Part shown: one piece after another, positions 36,610 through 48,622 of the stretch
Numbering within the stretch: position 1 is the stretch's first letter
Layout: each line of letters opens with the position of its first letter
Assembly (NCBI GenBank): GCA_022495995.1
Contig: JAFEMH010001478.1
Coordinates: 62,001 to 126,000, forward strand
Direction: 5' to 3'
DNA: 64,000 nucleotides
Source of the DNA: Adenophora triphylla var. japonica
Taxonomy: Eukaryota > Streptophyta > Magnoliopsida > Asterales > Campanulaceae
Program-made: the position numbers and the translations under genes
The notes under the pieces: model-generated
What the model was told of the DNA's origin: nothing
What the model saw: only the letters and a program-made list of their open reading frames with translations
Databases searched by the model: none

Positions 36610-38107
36610 ATGAAGAAGCCCGTCAGATTGCAAAAGGGGAAGCGAGACCATTTTCTATCCGATCTTCAGTCTTGGGTGAGACACAACTTCCAAGATCACA
36701 AGGGGCTGCTTGATTCTTCCTTCAAGATCAAGTCTTTATGGCATTTGAGGGATCTCCCGCTCGATTGGGACCTTTTGAGAGCCGCGGCGAAGTTTTGGGA
36801 CGTCCGGAGACATGTTTACTGTTTCTCTTACAACGAAATCGTCCCAACGCACGAAGACTTCCGAGCCTTGATTGGGGGTCCAGAGACTGAGGCTATATCT
36901 ATTCCGCTGATCGGAGACGTGCCGGTGGCGGTAAAGCTTGCATCTTTTCTCGCATTCCTCCGGGAGAGGCCGAGAGGATGATGGTAGCCCCGGACAGATT
37001 GACCTTTCGAGATCCCGGCGGGTTTGGATCTCCACTATGGCCGCTACCACGGTGGCTATGGACGCATTTATCCTTTGCGTCTTTTCTCAGGCTGTTTCAC
37101 CGCCGAGTCCGTGGGGATCTGTCACGCCGGTCTCTTGGACATGGTCGAGACTGCAGGTCGGGAAGGATATTGTCCCGCCGGTTTTGGGGGAGACATTGCA
37201 TGGGATTGACAGATGGCTCCTGGGAGACCATTTCATGAGATCCGGAGTCCTATCTGTCTTGACCTTATGGCTGCAGGAGAGGCTCGGGGCTTTGCCAGGG
37301 GCTTTGCCGACTCAGTGCCCTTGGGTGATTTCTCGGAGGGGTGCACCTAGGCAGCAGGACCAGGGTAGCTGGGAACTGATGATGGCTAGGCTATCCACTT
37401 CTGACATCCGTTGGTGGATACCACACTGGAAGTTGCAGACTAGGAGGACATTTCAGGAGTCCTATGCTGTGAGGGTTCCAGGATTCTGCTGGTCATCCTT
37501 CTACATTCCCTGCTTGGTATCCAGGCAGTTTGGGGCTTTACAGGAGCCTTTGAGTGACTGGGAGGACATTCGCACCATGGAGGGGGTGTCCTTGGACATG
37601 AGGGATCCAACCAGCTTCTCTTTCTTCTCGAGGGCTTGGACATATGCTGCTTTCCCACCCAGGGCTATCTTCAGGAGCAGGAAGAGTACCATCTTGACCA
37701 CTGTTTATTTGGACTGGTACGAGAGGGAGATAGGAGCGACTCAGGTCATATTGGAGGAGAGACGTCGAGCTTTATTGGGAGCTGACTGCGACTCGAGTAG
37801 GACTCTGAGGGAGACTGAAGCTAAGGCGAGTCACCATAACCAGTCAGGTGACTTGGTCAGGGACATGGAGGCTCGGTACAAGAGGTTGTCCGAGGTTGCT
37901 CCTTTGACTGAGGCTCAGAGGGAGGAGGTGCGGACTCGTGCTCGGGTAGAGAGAGCACTTATTGACACGGGGTTGGTAGAGGCTCCAGTGAGGATACCGG
38001 ATGTCGGGATGAGGGATACCGACATTATTGAGAAGAAAAGGAAGAAGACTCGACGGGGTCGAGAAAAAGGGAAGAAGACTAATGAAGACTCAGTGAATGA
38101 CGACTGA
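36610..38107 (+). pseudogene. Second antisense gene of the Tat element, DUF7745-like, frameshifted
   Basis: Begins MKKPVRLQKGKRDHFLSDLQ. The first part (SLWHLRDLPLDWDLLRAAAK, FWDVRRHVYCFSYNEIVPTH, EDFRALIGG) resembles the plant DUF7745 family often found in repeat-borne genes (assignment from memory, moderate). Coding sense then jumps frames near 36950, 37018 and 37190: IPPGEAERMMVAPDRLTFRD, next DLHYGRYHGGYGRIYPLRLF and GICHAGLLDMVE, next ETLHGIDRWLLGDHFM. After 37190 one frame stays open to the stop at 38107 and includes LTLWLQERLGALPG, RQFGALQEPL and a basic C-terminus (EKKRKKTRRGREKGKK). Three frame changes in about 250 bases make it a broken gene unless short introns fall there; I saw no convincing splice sites. 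Confidence 0.6.
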
Positions 38108-38682
38108 CAAGTCTTTTCTTAAGATCCTCTTATTGCCATTTTGCAAACACATTAGTTTATTTAGGCATTTTATTGTATTTTAGATCTTTTTAGCAGGCTA
38201 GCAGAGTCAAGAGGTAGACCGTGCTTGAACTCATCAAAAAGTTTTTGACTTGTAATGAACAAGAAATATTATTTTAGAAATCAAGACACATTTCATGGAA
38301 ATTCAAATGTCTTTATTGATTGGGACCCGTTTTATGAAAACTGAAATGCCCTTTATTTATTCATTGTTTGGGACGCACTTCATGGAAGCTTTATTGCCCT
38401 TTTTTATTGTTTAGACCGAACCATATAATGGCTGCCTACGTTCCCCTTTTACAAGAAAGGCTAAGGGGCTCAGGTCTTCGTAGTTCATTCTGGTGAACTA
38501 GCAAAACTAAGTCTTTTTGACTTTTTCTTTTTTTTTTTTCTGTGCAACCCTGTTTTTTGCCTAGATCGCCCTTTTTGGGTTTTCAGCCTAGCTGGGTATT
38601 ACTCTTTTTGCACTAAATTTTTTTTCTTTTTTTATTTTCTTTTTTTTTTCTCTTTTTTTATATATATTCTTTGTTTTTTTTT
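38108..38682. other. T-rich spacer between the antisense gene and pol
   Basis: The 3' ends of the antisense gene (plus strand) and of integrase (minus strand) converge here. Strongly T-rich runs at 38525-38545 and 38620-38690 on the plus strand. A short 'gctgcctacgttccccttt' block resembles the repeat at 31886-32337. No gene. Confidence 0.6.
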
Positions 38683-39702
38683 TTAGACATAATACCTTCG
38701 GAGTTTATCACCATTGATTGGGTGGACAAAAGGATTGCCATCCAGGTCCGCAAGCTTCATTGCTCCTCCTGACAGTATCTTCTGTACCACATAAGGGCCG
38801 ATCCAAACGGGTTCCCATTTTCCCAGGGGGTTGTCTCTGGTAGGGGGCTTTACTTTCAGCACTAAGTCGCCCTCTTTGATGTCTCTGGCCTTGACCTTTT
38901 TGTCAAACGCTCTGTCCATCCGCCTCTGGTAGGCTCGGGTGTGCTCCATGGCTTTGAGCCTTCTCTCATCGAGCAGGGCCAACTCATCATGTCGGCTTCG
39001 TAGCCATTCTACTTCGTTGACACTGTTTTCCAGGAGGACCCTTAATGACGGGATTTCCAACTCCACTGGTAACACTGCTTCCATCCCGTAGGTTAGGGCA
39101 AAAGGAGTTTCTCCTGTGGCTGTTTTGACAGACGTTCTGTAGCCCCAGAGTGCTAGGTGCAGCTTTTCGGGCCAATCTCGACCACGGGTGGCCATTTTCC
39201 GGATAATCCGTTCGAGCGTCTTATTAGCAGCTTCCACGGCTCCATTGGTCTGAGGTCTGTACGGGGACGACTTGTGGCGAGTAACTCTGAACTCTGACAG
39301 TAGTCTATCGCAGTCTCCTTCGAAGTGTGACCCATTATCAGAAATGATCTCGTTGGGCACCCCATATCTGCACATTATATTTTCCTTGATAAACTGGGCC
39401 ACTTTTCTGGAAGTGAGGACCTTGTAGGACTTGGCCTCTACCCACTTTGTGAAGTAGTCGATGGCTACCAACACGAACTCGTGCCCATTGCTTCCTGCCG
39501 GGGCTATCTTCCCTATCACGTCAATACCCCAAGTTGCAAACGGCCAAGGAGTCGTCATGCAAGATGTGTCATGAGGTGGGAGATGGTTGAGGTTGGCAAA
39601 CCGCTGGCACTTGTCGCATGTTCGGACGTGCCGAACGCACTGCTTTCCATGGAAATCCAAGTAGTAACCTATTCGAGGATCACTTGCATCGTGACTCGGC
39701 AT
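38683..39702 (-). pseudogene. Tat integrase (part of decayed pol)
   Basis: The longest open pol segment (about 340 residues). Integrase inserts the cDNA. Zinc-binding HHCC part is incomplete (CVRHVRTCDKCQRF). The catalytic triad is visible: D in TWGIDVIGKIAP, D in EIISDNGSHFEGD, E in NGAVEAANKTLERII. Then YRTSVKTATGETPFALTYGM and the C-terminal GPYVVQKILSGGAMKLADL with NGDKLRRYYV at the end. This part is intact. The reading is broken just upstream (39703-39986), so it cannot be made as part of a full Pol. Confidence 0.85.
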
Positions 39703-41880
39703 TCATGTGAGGACCGCAGGGACCATTGTGGACTTCGATCATCAACTCTTTCGCCCTTTCTTGAGTGACACATAAGAGGAGTGGTCCTTGATACCGCTTC
39801 TTGTACAAAGTTGCCTCCTAGAATGACATAATGGGAGGCCAACCTCTTCGTGGCTTGCGGGCTTTTGGCTCGACACCTTCTTTCGGTCTACCTTCTTCGT
39901 CTCTCGAAAGGCGACTCTCCGTCTTTGAAGAACCGGTAAATCTGATTGTACCGGGGTTCCTTTATAGGCTCGGGTCCCAGTCTACCTCATAAGTTTGGGG
40001 CTTCTCTTCTACCCACTCTGAAGGGCTTTATGGCTTTTCCTCGGGGATCTCTACCAATGAGGCTAGAGTAGCTAGGGCATCCGCGAACTGTTTCTTTTCC
40101 CTCGGCAAGTAGTGGAAAGTCACTTCTCCGAACCGTCCAAATCAACTCCTCCATATGGGCATGATATCGCGCGAAGATTAGGGTCCACAGCCTTCCACTT
40201 GTTGGAGACTTGGTTAATGATCGTGGCCGAGTCTCCGTAAACTTCGAGCTCCTTGACATTTCTTTCTAAGGCGGCTTCCAAACCAAAGAATGCGAGCTTC
40301 ATATTCGGCGACATTGTTCGTGGCGGGGAAGTTCAACTTAAGGGCTATGGGGTATGCTCATCTTTCGGATCGACCAAGAGCATTCCTACACCATTTCCTC
40401 TTTTGTTAGCGGCTCCGTCAAAGAACAATTGCCATCTATTTTCGTGCTCAACCGCAAAGATCCCTTCATCTCGGGAATTGGGGTTCAGCCCTCTCGTCTT
40501 CATTACATCGGGGAAATTTGCCGGATGGTCCGACAATGCTTGTCCCTTGATGGCCTTTCCGGTCACATAGTTGATGTCGTGCTCCGCCAAGAAGAAGGAC
40601 CACTTTGCTAGACACATCGAGAGGGAAGGCTTATCAAAGATGTACTTGATGGGGTCCATTTTCGAGACCAAATTCACAGGTGGGCTTCGCATATAATGCT
40701 TCAACTTCCCGACTACCTGCACTCCCCGCACTGTGTCTTTTCACATGCCGAGTAATTGAGCTCACTTTCCGTAGCTTTCGGGCCGACAAAGTAAATGGCA
40801 TTCTCTACCCGAGAGTCTTTCTTCTCTGAGCAAGCATAGCCCCAACCGCCGTATCGTGACGGTGAGATAGAGCGTAAGAGGTTTCGTCTATGTGGGGGGC
40901 ATAGCACCGGGGGATGTACTAAGTACGCCTTGATCTGGTCAAAGGCATCCTGGCATTCTTCAGTCCATTCTGTGTCCACATTCTTCTTCATGAGCTTGAA
41001 GATAGGCTCGCACATAGTGGTCAACTGATTGACGAAACGGCTGATGTACTGCAACTTGCCCATAAAGCTCTTGATTTCTGTCTGGGTTTGAGGTGGCCTC
41101 ATATCCATAATGGCTTTGATCTTTCGGGGGTCAACTTCTATACCTCGCTCCGTGACCATATACCCAAGCACTTTTCCCTTTGTCACTCCAAAGGTGCATT
41201 TGGTGGGGTTTAGTCTCATGGAATGCTGTCTCAGCCTCTCAAAGAACTTTCGTAGGTCAACAAAGTGCTGCCCACCCTCGCCTTTGGAGTGGATTATCAT
41301 GTCATCGACGTAGACCTCAATCTCCTTGTGGATCATCTCATGAAAAAGCGCGGTCGCTGCCCTTTGGTAAGTAGCCCCGGCGTTCTTGAGCCCGAATGGC
41401 ATCACTGTATAACAGTAGGTTCCCCACGGTGTAGTGAAGGCTGTCTTTTCTTGATCTTCCTCGGCCATCTTAATCTGGTTGTAGCCTGCAAAACCATCTA
41501 CGAAGGATTTGACTTCGTAGTTGGCAGTGGAGTCTACCAGGATGTCTATGTTTGGCAGAGGGTAGTCGTCTTTGGGGCTGGCCTTGTTCGCATCTCGGAA
41601 ATCCACACGGCCAAGCACCTTCCCATCGCCTTGGTTACGGTCACGATGTTGGACAACCATGTCGGGTATTCGATGACTACGATGAACCCTACCCGCAGTA
41701 GCTTCTCAATCTCTTCCTTGACCCGTAGAGACCATTCCGGCTTGATCTTTCTCGCTTTACCGGCTTAGCATCCGGTGCTAGAGGGATTACTGTGCTCTAC
41801 TATCGAACCGTCTAGCCCCGCATATCCTTGTATGACCATGCAAACACGTCGACGTATTCTCTCGAGCATCGATCGGTCTG
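39703..41880 (-). pseudogene. Tat reverse transcriptase and RNase H (frameshifted)
   Basis: RT segment 41660-40713: VDFRDANKASPKDDYPLP, MPFGLKNAGATYQRA, YVDD in EVYVDDMIIHSKG, LGYMVTERGIEVDPRKIKAI, YISRFVNQLTTMCEPIF. Frame changes near 40860 and 40720. The RNase H part runs from 40650: FDKPSLSMCLAKWSFFL, YVTGKAIKGQALSDH, LFFDGAANKRGNGVGMLL, then ELEVYGDSATIINQV in another frame (40314-40120). The RT start (before VDFRD, 41661-41880) is also broken. Lineage features (VDFRDANKASPKDD, DMRPPQTQTEIKSFMGKLQY) fit Tat. Confidence 0.85.
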
Positions 41881-43209
41881 TCCCTTTCAACCCCGAAAGA
41901 AGCTTCCAATCTGTGTCTCTTTAGGTTCCTCAATAGTACCCAAGTTCACACTTATCAAAACCTCCTCGCGACTTGGGCCCGGTTTTCCTCTTTTCGAAAC
42001 CCGCTTAAAGATTTCTTTAATGTATTGTTCGTTTAGTGTGTTCGCATCTTGTTCAAATGATTCATTATTAACTGTTGTTAAGTTTTGAGTTAATTTATCA
42101 TTTGTTAAGTTGGCAATAAGAGGATAATCAGAAAGATCTGTCATTTCATTCAATATAAGGGGAAAGATGACATCGATTACATTTTCATAATCCTTTGGCG
42201 TGAGGCCTTCGGATGACTCTGAGGACTGGAATTCAAAGATTCCTGACTCGACTGAATAGACAACACTGACTCGGGACCCTACACTACTTATTGACTCGAA
42301 GGGGGACTTGACAAGGGTTGGACCGAGATCTCACTCCTTCTTGCTGTTGCCCTGGGAAGTAGCAGTCTTGTCAGAGTTCTTCAGAAAGTTGGAGACTTCG
42401 AACTGGTCGAAAACTTGCCGGTAATCATTGACAGGCCGGTATCGCGGAAATATAGTGAGGGGAGCTAGAGTAGCTTGATGCAATCTTTCAGCAAGTTCTT
42501 CTGTGACGACTGGGCTCATTGCCTAGAGGGTCTGGCTCATCTTGTCCACACATTGCTGATAGGTCATCTTCTCTTTATCAATCTTTGATATCACAACTTT
42601 GTCAATGTAGCCAACAGGAGGGTTGGCCTGAATGATGCTGATGAAGTCTTCTTCAGAAGGGACCTTGATTCTTCCTTGACTGGCCACGTACTCTATGGGC
42701 TTCCTGTATTCTGCTTCTAGATCTGCCAGCTTCTCATTGAACTTTATGATGGCAACAAATTCGGAATTTTCTGTTTCAAGGGGGTCGCTGATCACAGGGG
42801 TATCAGGTTGGACTATGCTTGGGATGACGGGTTCCTTGGCAGGTTCCTTGGCATAACTGACATAGTAGTCAAACTTGCCTGAAGGCTCTCCTAAAGTTCC
42901 CACGCTCTTGTCCCCGGCTTCGTATCTTTCCTTCAGCTTCTGCTGCGTGGACTTTCTCTTCTTTTTTCTTGAAGGAGCGTCCTCATTGATCCATTCTTGA
43001 TACTCATACTCTAGACAGTCTTCACAATCACATACATCGTACCAGATGTGAGGCTTGGGTTGAACTGGGATGGCCCCTCCAACTGCTGGGTTATTGCCAT
43101 TGTTGACTACCAAGTTGGCCATTCTGACTCTCTGAACTGACAAAACTGAGGATTCTGGCGAACTGACTGAGGATTCTGCACTAACAAGTCGCTGACCCGG
43201 TGTTCTCAC
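41881..43209 (-). pseudogene. Tat ORF region upstream of RT, no gag or protease recognised
   Basis: Frames at 43209-42523 (228 residues: HIWYDVCDCEDCLEYEYQEW, SRKKKRKSTQQKLKERYEAG), 42519-42331 and 42153-41887 (VNLGTIEEPKETQIGSF, a sequence that normally precedes RT in Tat pol). I see no capsid region, CCHC zinc knuckle or DSGA protease motif. Either these domains have been replaced or deleted, or they are beyond recognition. Confidence 0.55.
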
Positions 43210-44849
43210 CCACTTCTTTCTCGCTGCGGGAAAGGGATAGGAAAAGTTTAGACTCGGGGTAGGTGTTTAGGCTGAAGGCTCAGGCAATATGCAAATTAGA
43301 ATCTTCAAGTTTACTTAAAACAGTGTCTTTTATTAATATCTATTTGGTTGGAAAAGGGGTTTTGCCCTTCTTTTTCACAACTACTCTAGATCCCGGATCG
43401 CCGGGTTCCGTCACTACGTCTATAAGCCCCTCGTATTCCACCCGTATTTCGACCTCCCAGGTGGACAGCCCGGCGAGGGTCCTATAGGGCACGCGGATCC
43501 CACCGACCGAGAGTAAAGAACGCTCCTATCGGGTCTAGCGGGTCATAGGACCTTTCAACGCACGAGCGATGCGGATTATAGTCAAGGCAATACCGGGAAA
43601 AGTCTCGTCTCTCTGCCTTAACGAAGTTTTGGCAGAGTTTCGCTTGAGCGAATGACGGTTTTGACTTTCGGTAATGTCCGAGAAAATAATAGGCATGGGT
43701 CGGGCGGTAAAAGCCGGATGACACAGTGTCACATTGAACTTCGTTGCATACGCCGTGCGTGAGTCAGAATCGAAGTCAATGCCGGGTCAAGATCTTGCCA
43801 ATTTTTCCTTGTCGAAATTTTGGCAGAGCTTCGCTTGAGCGAAAGATCTTTCAATTTTTTGGCAAAGACTTGGTCTCGACTCTTGCGCATTCCGTGCGGG
43901 TCAAGGTCAAAGTCAATGTCGAAGTCAAGATTCCACCAATTTTTCCTTGTCGGAATTTTGGCAGAGTTTCGCTTGAGCAAAAAAAATCTTGGCTTCCGTT
44001 ATGAACTAAGGCTTGACCTTTACGTGGATATGCAACTGGGCTATATGACACGGACTAGACCAAAAACCAACCAAAAGTCACGGTTTTTTGAAACGTGTGA
44101 CACGGACTGTGCATTGGTCGACAATAGCTGCCATGGGGAGGTTGGGATGATTCCGTGCGCGCCCGGGAGCATCGTAAGGCTGTCTGTGACTGCAGCTGGA
44201 ACCACCCTCGGATTTAGAGGGACGTGCGTGCAAAGTGTACAGGATATATCAGGTGCGCGTAGTGTGCGGTCTCCTAAAAATGTTCCTTTTTGAGTTAAAA
44301 CAGAGATTTTCATAAATGTGTTTTAAAGGAATGATTTTTGGGACGGGGAGAATTCACAATTAAGCACGTAAATTTTCTGGGAAGCCCCAGTCAGTCATGG
44401 AGCTGAGTAGCCCAGGCTGCTAGGACTGCCAGATTAACCTTGATTTTTCCTGGTGGAATTGCCACTGAGGTCGCCCGGTCAGAATCCAAGGAGGATTAGC
44501 CGTACGACTGCATGGATCAATTTTCCAGGTTCCACTCCTTTGCGATTTTTTTTATGTTCAAAGTATGCACAAAGATCCAAGATGCAAATGATGCAATGCA
44601 AGGTAAAGAAAGCAAGCATGATTAATGAAATCATTGACGGGAGTCTAACCCGCTTCAAAGGGAAAAAGCTTTCTTTTTTATTTTTTTCAATTTTTTTTTT
44701 CGAAAAAGGGTACTGGTACGTGGGTTTGTTAAACCACCGGTTATCCCAAGCCCCGGGTTAGGGAGCGATGCAGGAAGGTTAAGTGGGGTCCACCTATATA
44801 CCGAGTATCGATTTTTGTTTTGAAAATAAAGCTTTTCTCCTTTGGGTGA
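43210..44849 (-). other. Tat leader region with internal repeats
   Basis: Contains three copies of a block with 'ttttggcagagtttcgcttg' (near 43627, 43818 and 43956) and three 'tttttccttgtc(g)gaatttt' words. Open frames on both strands come from these repeats. No gag domain. 44300-44850 is unassigned leader. Confidence 0.6.
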
Positions 44850-44868
44850 TCCCCAGCAGAGTCGCCAA
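44850..44868 (-). other. Primer-binding site of the Tat element
   Basis: The sense strand reads TGGCGACTCTGCTGGGGA two bases after the 5' LTR, the PBS type usual for Tat/Ogre elements (complementary to a tRNA-Arg, from memory). Confidence 0.75.
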
Positions 44869-44870
44869 AC

Positions 44871-46495
44871 TGTGAATGTGTGCCCAAATTTTTGTTTTTA
44901 TTGGATTCACGCGAGTTTGAAGACATCCGAGTTTATTTGAAAAACGGAGTCGCCACGCCATTTTGATTACCTCAAAACTTTGAAAAAAGGTTTTTTGTTG
45001 GGTTCGGAGGTTAAGTTACCCCTTGGGAAGAACGTTTGGCGTTCACCCAAAGTGCCTTGCCGGAGCAAGTCTCCCAAGACTTCATTAATCGTGCTTGCTT
45101 GCGTGCTTTCTTGTGTGCATGTGTTTGAAAATAAAGGGGGAATGTCCCAAGTTGTCTTCCGGACGTACAAACCATTTGTTGGTTGTCGCTCGGGATTCCT
45201 TGGAATTTATGTATTTGGGATTATGATCCCATCCTCATCTTGTGACTTGTGATCATCGCATTTTAACCTCGGGACCCTCGGGACTTGCGTGATCGAGAGA
45301 ATGACTCTCTTTATGGTCAAAGATGAGGTTCTTTAGAAAAGGAGGGTCCTTAGCCCATCAATCCTACGCTTTAAGACGGTCGAGCTCGTATAGAGGCTTC
45401 ATACTCTTTCTTAAGCGATAATTGGAGATATAGGGTTCAAGGTTGTCCCTTTCTAAAGAAGTCATGAACCTTTAATGGAAGGAACGATGTAAAGATAGGA
45501 TCTTTTACACCGGTCCGCTCCAAGGTTGGGGGAAAGGGGAAATGCATGACGAAAATGACTCTTTAATGAAAAGATGGCATTTTTATGTTTGCAAATGATG
45601 CTTTTTGATTTAAAGAAACGATCTTTATTGCAAATGATGCATAAAGATACGATTTTTATGCAAGTGATGCATTGAAAAAGGGATTTGGATGCAAAGGATG
45701 CATTTTTATTGAAAAGATTGGATTTTTATATGCAAAGGATGCATAAAGATGACTTTTTTATTTGAAAATGGGGGTTTTAGGTGCAAAGGATGCACCTTTA
45801 TGAAAAAAGACTACATTTTTATGACAAATGAGGTCTTAATGCATGTAAAAGGGGAAGAGGATGATAAAGATATGATCTTTAACTATGAATGACAAGTCCC
45901 AAGCAAGATGTTATGCAATATACGAATGCAATGAGCAAGTATATCAATTAAAATGCAAGGTTAGGGCGTGCGAGGTTACCAATGGCTTCCTTTGCTTCTT
46001 CGGACGGAGCTAGGAGGAGAGGTTGGTCTTGGATCTTCAAGGAAGAGGGAGATGGCTTCTTGAGCTTCTTCTTCACCTTCTTGGGCCTTTACCAATGTTC
46101 TTCACGTCTTGGGAGTGACGGGTTGTGTGTGTATTGATTTTGTGGTGATGATATTGTGTGTTGAAATGGGTAGAGGAGGCCTCTATTTATAGGTAATCTG
46201 GAGAAGGCTAATGAAGCCGTGCGGCTAAGGATAGCGAGCTAATGCAGCCGTGCGGGCTTATCCACAATGACTCAGCATTCTAGAACCATGCAAGGTGGCA
46301 AATTCTAAAACCTTTCCTCCTAATTAAGAAAAACGTGTTTCTTAATTAGGAAGGATCCCCTTCAGCCCTTTTTTAATAAAAAACAGTTCTGGAATGTTTC
46401 CGGAACACTGGGAAGGTCTGGGGAATTACCGGAAAACTTACCGAAATTATCGGGAAATTTAACCGGAAGGCATGAGCCAGATTTGGGTACTTACA
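44871..46495 (-). repeat. 5' LTR of the Tat element (1625 bp)
   Basis: Near-identical to 30247-31872. Differences seen by eye include one G in a G-run (about 45138), and single changes at about 45180, 45190, 45575, 45892, 45994, 46026, 46298, 46308, 46431 and 46449. The sense TATA box lies at 46192-46184; GCCGTGCGG at 46216-46224 and 46247-46255. Confidence 0.95.
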
Positions 46496-48345
46496 GTTAT
46501 GTTTGGTCCCTTTAGTGTTCTACAATAGTGACCGAACAAACGATATAGGATTGTGTGAATTTCTCTAAGTTTGCTCTTGGACAAAGTGTTTACGGCATCT
46601 GGGTTAAGGCCGGGCCTCGCGTTCTCATAAAATTAATCAAACAAGCCACCTAATGAGGATAACTTAATCATAGGATCCATTATGGTCGCTAATTGGAAAA
46701 CTACGGGAAAATGTTCATAATATTTTGTGTATTTACTTTTCAGTTGCATAACGGCACCTCCAAACAAGGCGTGTGATCTAAATTGCCTAATAACTTCACT
46801 TAGGACATTTATTTCACGACACAAAAGATGGGAGGTGGGATAATAACTTCCCAAAAAAATCTTGATTGCCCTCCACAAAGGTTTAAGTAATTCTAAAAGC
46901 TCGGTAGCTATCGACCAATCATACTCACTAATTTGGTAGTCCATTTGATGACTAGAAAAGTATTCCGTGAGGACCACCCTATATTCGATAGCTCTCTTCA
47001 ACATTTTATATGTTGAGTTCCACTTAAAATCCTCGGCCACTTGAGGTTTCTTGTATTTCATATTATAAGCGGCGCACAAATCGGCATAAATTTTCAACCT
47101 TGGGCCGAAATTTTTGATAACATGGGAGGCCGTGTTGAGGCTATTGGTGACAGGCTTTAGTGAGTGGATCAAGTCTTGGACACACAGATTAACAATGTGG
47201 CATGCACACCTAACATGAAACAAAATGCCATCTAGTGGAGGATTAAGAGCTTGGATCAACATTGTGGCGGTGAGGGTATTGTAACTCGCATTATCAAAGG
47301 ATATTGTTAAAATTTTGTTGGTGATAACATACTCACTCAATACATCCTTAATGTGACTTGTACATTGCAAAGCCGTGTGGGGATATGACATTGTTCTAAA
47401 GGAAAACATCCTCTTTTGCAACATCCAATCCTCATCAATCCAATGAGCGGTTATACAAGTAAAGGTTTCAGAACTTGAACTTAGAGTGGCCTTCCAAGCA
47501 TCGGTGGTCAAGCAAATACTACCCTTGAATTTTTGTAGGTCGCTCGCTAGTTGAAGTTGATGAGTTTGGAAGAGCTTCTTTATATGCCTAGTAATAGTTT
47601 GGCGGCTCATTGGTTGGTATGACGGGTTGAGGCCTCTAGAATAGCGGGTGAGTCTATCATCATCCGAAAGTGAAAGAGGCAATCGACAACTCACTATTAA
47701 CATCGTTGTCAAATCGACGTCCACTTTTGGGTAGTGACACATGGTATATTTAGTTGAGTTTGCACGGTACCATCTATCCCTTTAGCGCCTTCCTTATCTT
47801 GTTTATCCATGTGCCTCTTTATATGGGAGGTATCATGTACACCCACCGGGTTTAAAAAATTTGAGCACCTCTTGCATTTGGCCTTTGTTTCACCGTCAAT
47901 AATTACTAAATCATATAAATGGGCATATTTGGACACTCTAGTTTATGACTTTGCCTTACCCTTACCCTTACCCCTTCCCCTACTAGGTGCACTACCCGAC
48001 GTAACATCGGTAGTAGGTGTATTTGAAATTGTGCGGGTTTCGTGGGTGACTTGTACATCGTCATTGTCATCGTCATCGTCATCCCCTCCCCAACCTCCTC
48101 TATGTGTTCTATGTGATGATAGGTTCTAGATGTACAGTTTGTGTTGGGCTTATTCATCCAATTCGGGGTCGAATCCGGAGTATAGCCGCGAAATGGAGGG
48201 GTGTTGATTGGGTTCGAGGATTGATTAATTAGATCAAACATAATTTGATCATTACGGTGCAAAAGAGAATTATCTATTGAGTGGCGGTTTGAAATTGGTA
48301 CATTTTAATTTTGAGTTTGATTATGGAGGGGGGAATATGCAAATA

Positions 48346-48622
48346 CTCCTCCATCCCATTAATAACTTCACTTTTTGCCAAAATGGGTGTCCCGTTTAAA
48401 GCTTCACCTTTCCTAAAATGGCAAAGAATCTTTACTATTCCACCCACTCATTCTCTCTCCTATTTTACTATTATACTCACAATATTTTTCAAATTTACTA
48501 TTTCCTCCACTCATTCTCTCTCTTATTTTACTATTACACTCACAACATTTTCTCCACTCACCAATTTCCTTAATTTGCGTGTCCACCCCAAAAGGGTGAA
48601 GCAATTACCGGAACGGAGGGAG
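48346..48622. mobile_element. Stowaway-like MITE upstream of hAT transposase
   Basis: CTCCTCCATCCCATTAATAA and CCGGAACGGAGGGAG, TA flanks. The core contains 'ccactcattctctctc' twice, the complement of the shared Stowaway core. Confidence 0.8.

Larger units (their letters stand above)
30247..46495 (-). mobile_element. Complete Tat-lineage Ty3/gypsy retrotransposon, 16.25 kb, with antisense cargo genes
   Basis: Bounded by near-identical LTRs and by GTTAT on both sides (30242-30246, 46496-46500). Order on the minus strand: 5' LTR 46495-44871, PBS, long leader with repeats, undefined ORF region, reverse transcriptase, RNase H, integrase, then a 6.8 kb 3' region carrying two genes on the opposite strand, a hairpin and minisatellite array, PPT and 3' LTR 31872-30247. 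Tat elements are known for extra ORFs between pol and the 3' LTR, some antisense. By eye the LTRs differ by about ten substitutions and one indel in 1625 bp, so the insertion is young. Its pol is frameshifted and no capsid or protease was recognised, so it must have been mobilised in trans. Confidence 0.93.
28384..48262 (-). pseudogene. hAT transposase, split by two retroelement insertions and point-mutated
   Basis: DNA transposase for the element at 27059-49455. Three segments (5' to 3'): 48262-46501, 30246-30075, 28687-28384. The N-terminus has an Asp-rich and a Gly/Lys-rich low-complexity stretch. A BED zinc finger follows (CKRCSNF ... HIKRHMD), then the RNase H-like core (CLTTDAWKA, TISFDNASYN, HVRCACHIVNL, FKWNSTYKML) and LELLKPL. 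After the joins comes SGSQSGVDELHQYLESP, then the C-terminal dimerization domain (PVSTVASEAAFSAAGRV, IERLICLADW). Joining across the Tat insertion (TSD GTTAT) and the solo LTR (TSD AAGT) keeps the reading sensible, e.g. KGPNITSKEKG and ENLNVLQL. Lesions: frame change in the N-terminal region, TAA at 47943-47945, one-base frameshift near 47750, TAA at 46633-46635, TAG at 28669-28671. It is therefore inactive. Confidence 0.88.

Noticed and set aside
43735..44293. Open frames on both strands in the Tat leader
   Set aside because: They arise from the local 'ttttggcagag' repeats and match no gag feature.
47809..48129. Plus-strand frame opposite the hAT transposase N-terminus
   Set aside because: Complement of the Asp- and Gly/Lys-rich low-complexity codons of the transposase.
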